Assembly (NCBI RefSeq): GCF_004004555.2
Contig: NZ_SACP01000010.1
Location: 124,001 to 188,000 of the forward strand
Length of the DNA: 64,000 bases
From: Methylobacterium oryzihabitans
GTDB taxonomy: Bacteria > Pseudomonadota > Alphaproteobacteria > Rhizobiales > Beijerinckiaceae
Direction of reading: 5' to 3'
This document shows positions 63,426 through 64,000 of the stretch, piece by piece. Below the pieces are notes generated by a model. The model was given only the letters and a program-made list of their open reading frames with translations, searched no databases and had not been told where the DNA came from. Position 1 is the stretch's first letter, and the number at the start of each line of letters is the position of its first letter. Both the position numbers and the translations under genes were made by a program.

Positions 63426-64000
63426 TCATGGCTTGATGACCACCTTGATGCAGCCGTCCTGCTTGTCGCGGAACGTCCGGTACATCGCCGGGCCGTCCTC
63501 CAGCCCGACCGTGTGGGTGATGACGAAGGACGGGTCGATCTGCCCCTCCTCGATCCGCCGCAGCAGGTCGCCGGTCCAGCGGTTGACGTGGGTCTGGCCG
63601 GTGCGCAGGGTCAGGCCCTTGTTCATCATCGCCCCGAACGGGATCTTGTCGAGCAGCCCGCCATAGACGCCCGGCACCGACAGCACGCCCGCCGGCCGGC
63701 AGACGTAGATCATCTCGCGCAGGACGTGGGCGCGGTCGGTCTCCAGCATCATCGCCTGCTTGACCCGGTCGTACATCGAATCGAGCGAGCCGGTGGCGTG
63801 GGCCTCCAGCCCGACCGAGTCGATGCACTTCTCCGGGCCCTTGCCGCCGGTCATGTCGTTGAGGCGGCTGACGACGTTGTCCTGCGAGAAGTCGATCGTC
63901 TCGGCCCCGCCGGCCCGCGCCATGGCGAGGCGCTCGGGCACCCGGTCGATGGCGATGACGCGCTTGGCGCCGAGCAGGATCGCCGAGCGGATCGCCATCT
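63426..64000 (-). CDS. Zn-dependent alcohol dehydrogenase, C-terminal part (5' end outside window)
   Basis: The last 190 residues of a medium-chain alcohol dehydrogenase. [36 protein letters not shown] is the NAD(P)-binding Rossmann fold, and [45 protein letters not shown] and the tail GCIKVVIKP resemble the glutathione-independent formaldehyde dehydrogenase-like group. The zinc sites lie in the missing part. Substrate is therefore not assigned. It leads the small operon with the membrane protein and DUF2934 gene. Confidence 0.85.
   Translation of the reverse strand, partial: MAIRSAILLGAKRVIAIDRVPERLAMARAGGAETIDFSQDNVVSRLNDMTGGKGPEKCIDSVGLEAHATGSLDSMYDRVKQAMMLETDRAHVLREMIYVCRPAGVLSVPGVYGGLLDKIPFGAMMNKGLTLRTGQTHVNRWTGDLLRRIEEGQIDPSFVITHTVGLEDGPAMYRTFRDKQDGCIKVVIKP

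Overview
The window is 64 kb of very GC-rich DNA (roughly 70% or more by eye), densely packed with genes. It has the gene content of an alphaproteobacterium of the Methylobacterium type: RecX, pobR/pobA, eutBC, HWE-family histidine kinases, a LOV photoreceptor protein, pal-cpoB-tilS-ftsH, Zn-dependent formaldehyde/alcohol dehydrogenase-like and GFA-like genes, and candidate EcfG (general stress response) promoters. This assignment is inferred from gene families and base composition. I see no rRNA, tRNA, CRISPR array, phage or transposase gene.

Layout. 1-8300: end of a permease, GFA-like protein, membrane-anchored TAXI binding protein, recX, osmC and small-molecule/redox enzymes. 8433-10677: overlapping trio (enoyl-CoA hydratase, threonine dehydratase-like, prolyl-tRNA editing-like). 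10802-13378: periplasmic Spy/CpxP-like protein with its response regulator and kinase, closed by a strong terminator. 13492-15561: peroxiredoxin and DHA2 exporter. 15837-22828: signalling operon of hybrid kinase, short LOV protein and CheB-CheR-PAS-HWE kinase. 22826-23361: two unrelated dispersed repeats side by side. 23393-28482: secreted protein, aldo/keto reductase, pobR-pobA, YcjF-like and DUF1328 membrane proteins. 29060-35260: leftward metal-efflux operon with His- and Cys-rich accessory proteins. 35873-37416: HWE kinase plus single-domain response regulator. 37812-40049: leftward set with a pepsin-like bilobal aspartic protease candidate, LprI-like and YbjQ proteins. 40258-46781: second repeat copy, lytic transglycosylase, exonuclease, LysR, trxB, a broken ELM1-like gene and an Lrp/AsnC regulator. 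47108-50172: eutBC and a transglutaminase-like protein. 50441-54671: small stress-type proteins, SDR, hydrolase and a crotonase lacking catalytic glutamates. 54902-61182: membrane ClpP-like protein, pal, cpoB, tilS and ftsH. 61269-63999: second copy of the larger repeat, DUF892 ferritin-like protein, DUF2934 and a partial alcohol dehydrogenase.

How it fits together. Several two-component and photosensory modules, a perfect EcfG-type promoter (52068-52092) plus three weaker ones, and many envelope or redox maintenance genes suggest a region rich in stress and envelope functions. The most unusual things are (i) a dispersed repeat whose two copies each begin exactly at the TGA stop codon of the gene before them and show a compensatory base change in an internal stem; (ii) the pepsin-like protease candidate; (iii) the LOV/CheBR/hybrid-kinase operon; (iv) an efflux adaptor carrying two HEGHDHG motifs around an extra two-helix membrane domain. 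I did not find a complete undescribed defence-type or mobile system.
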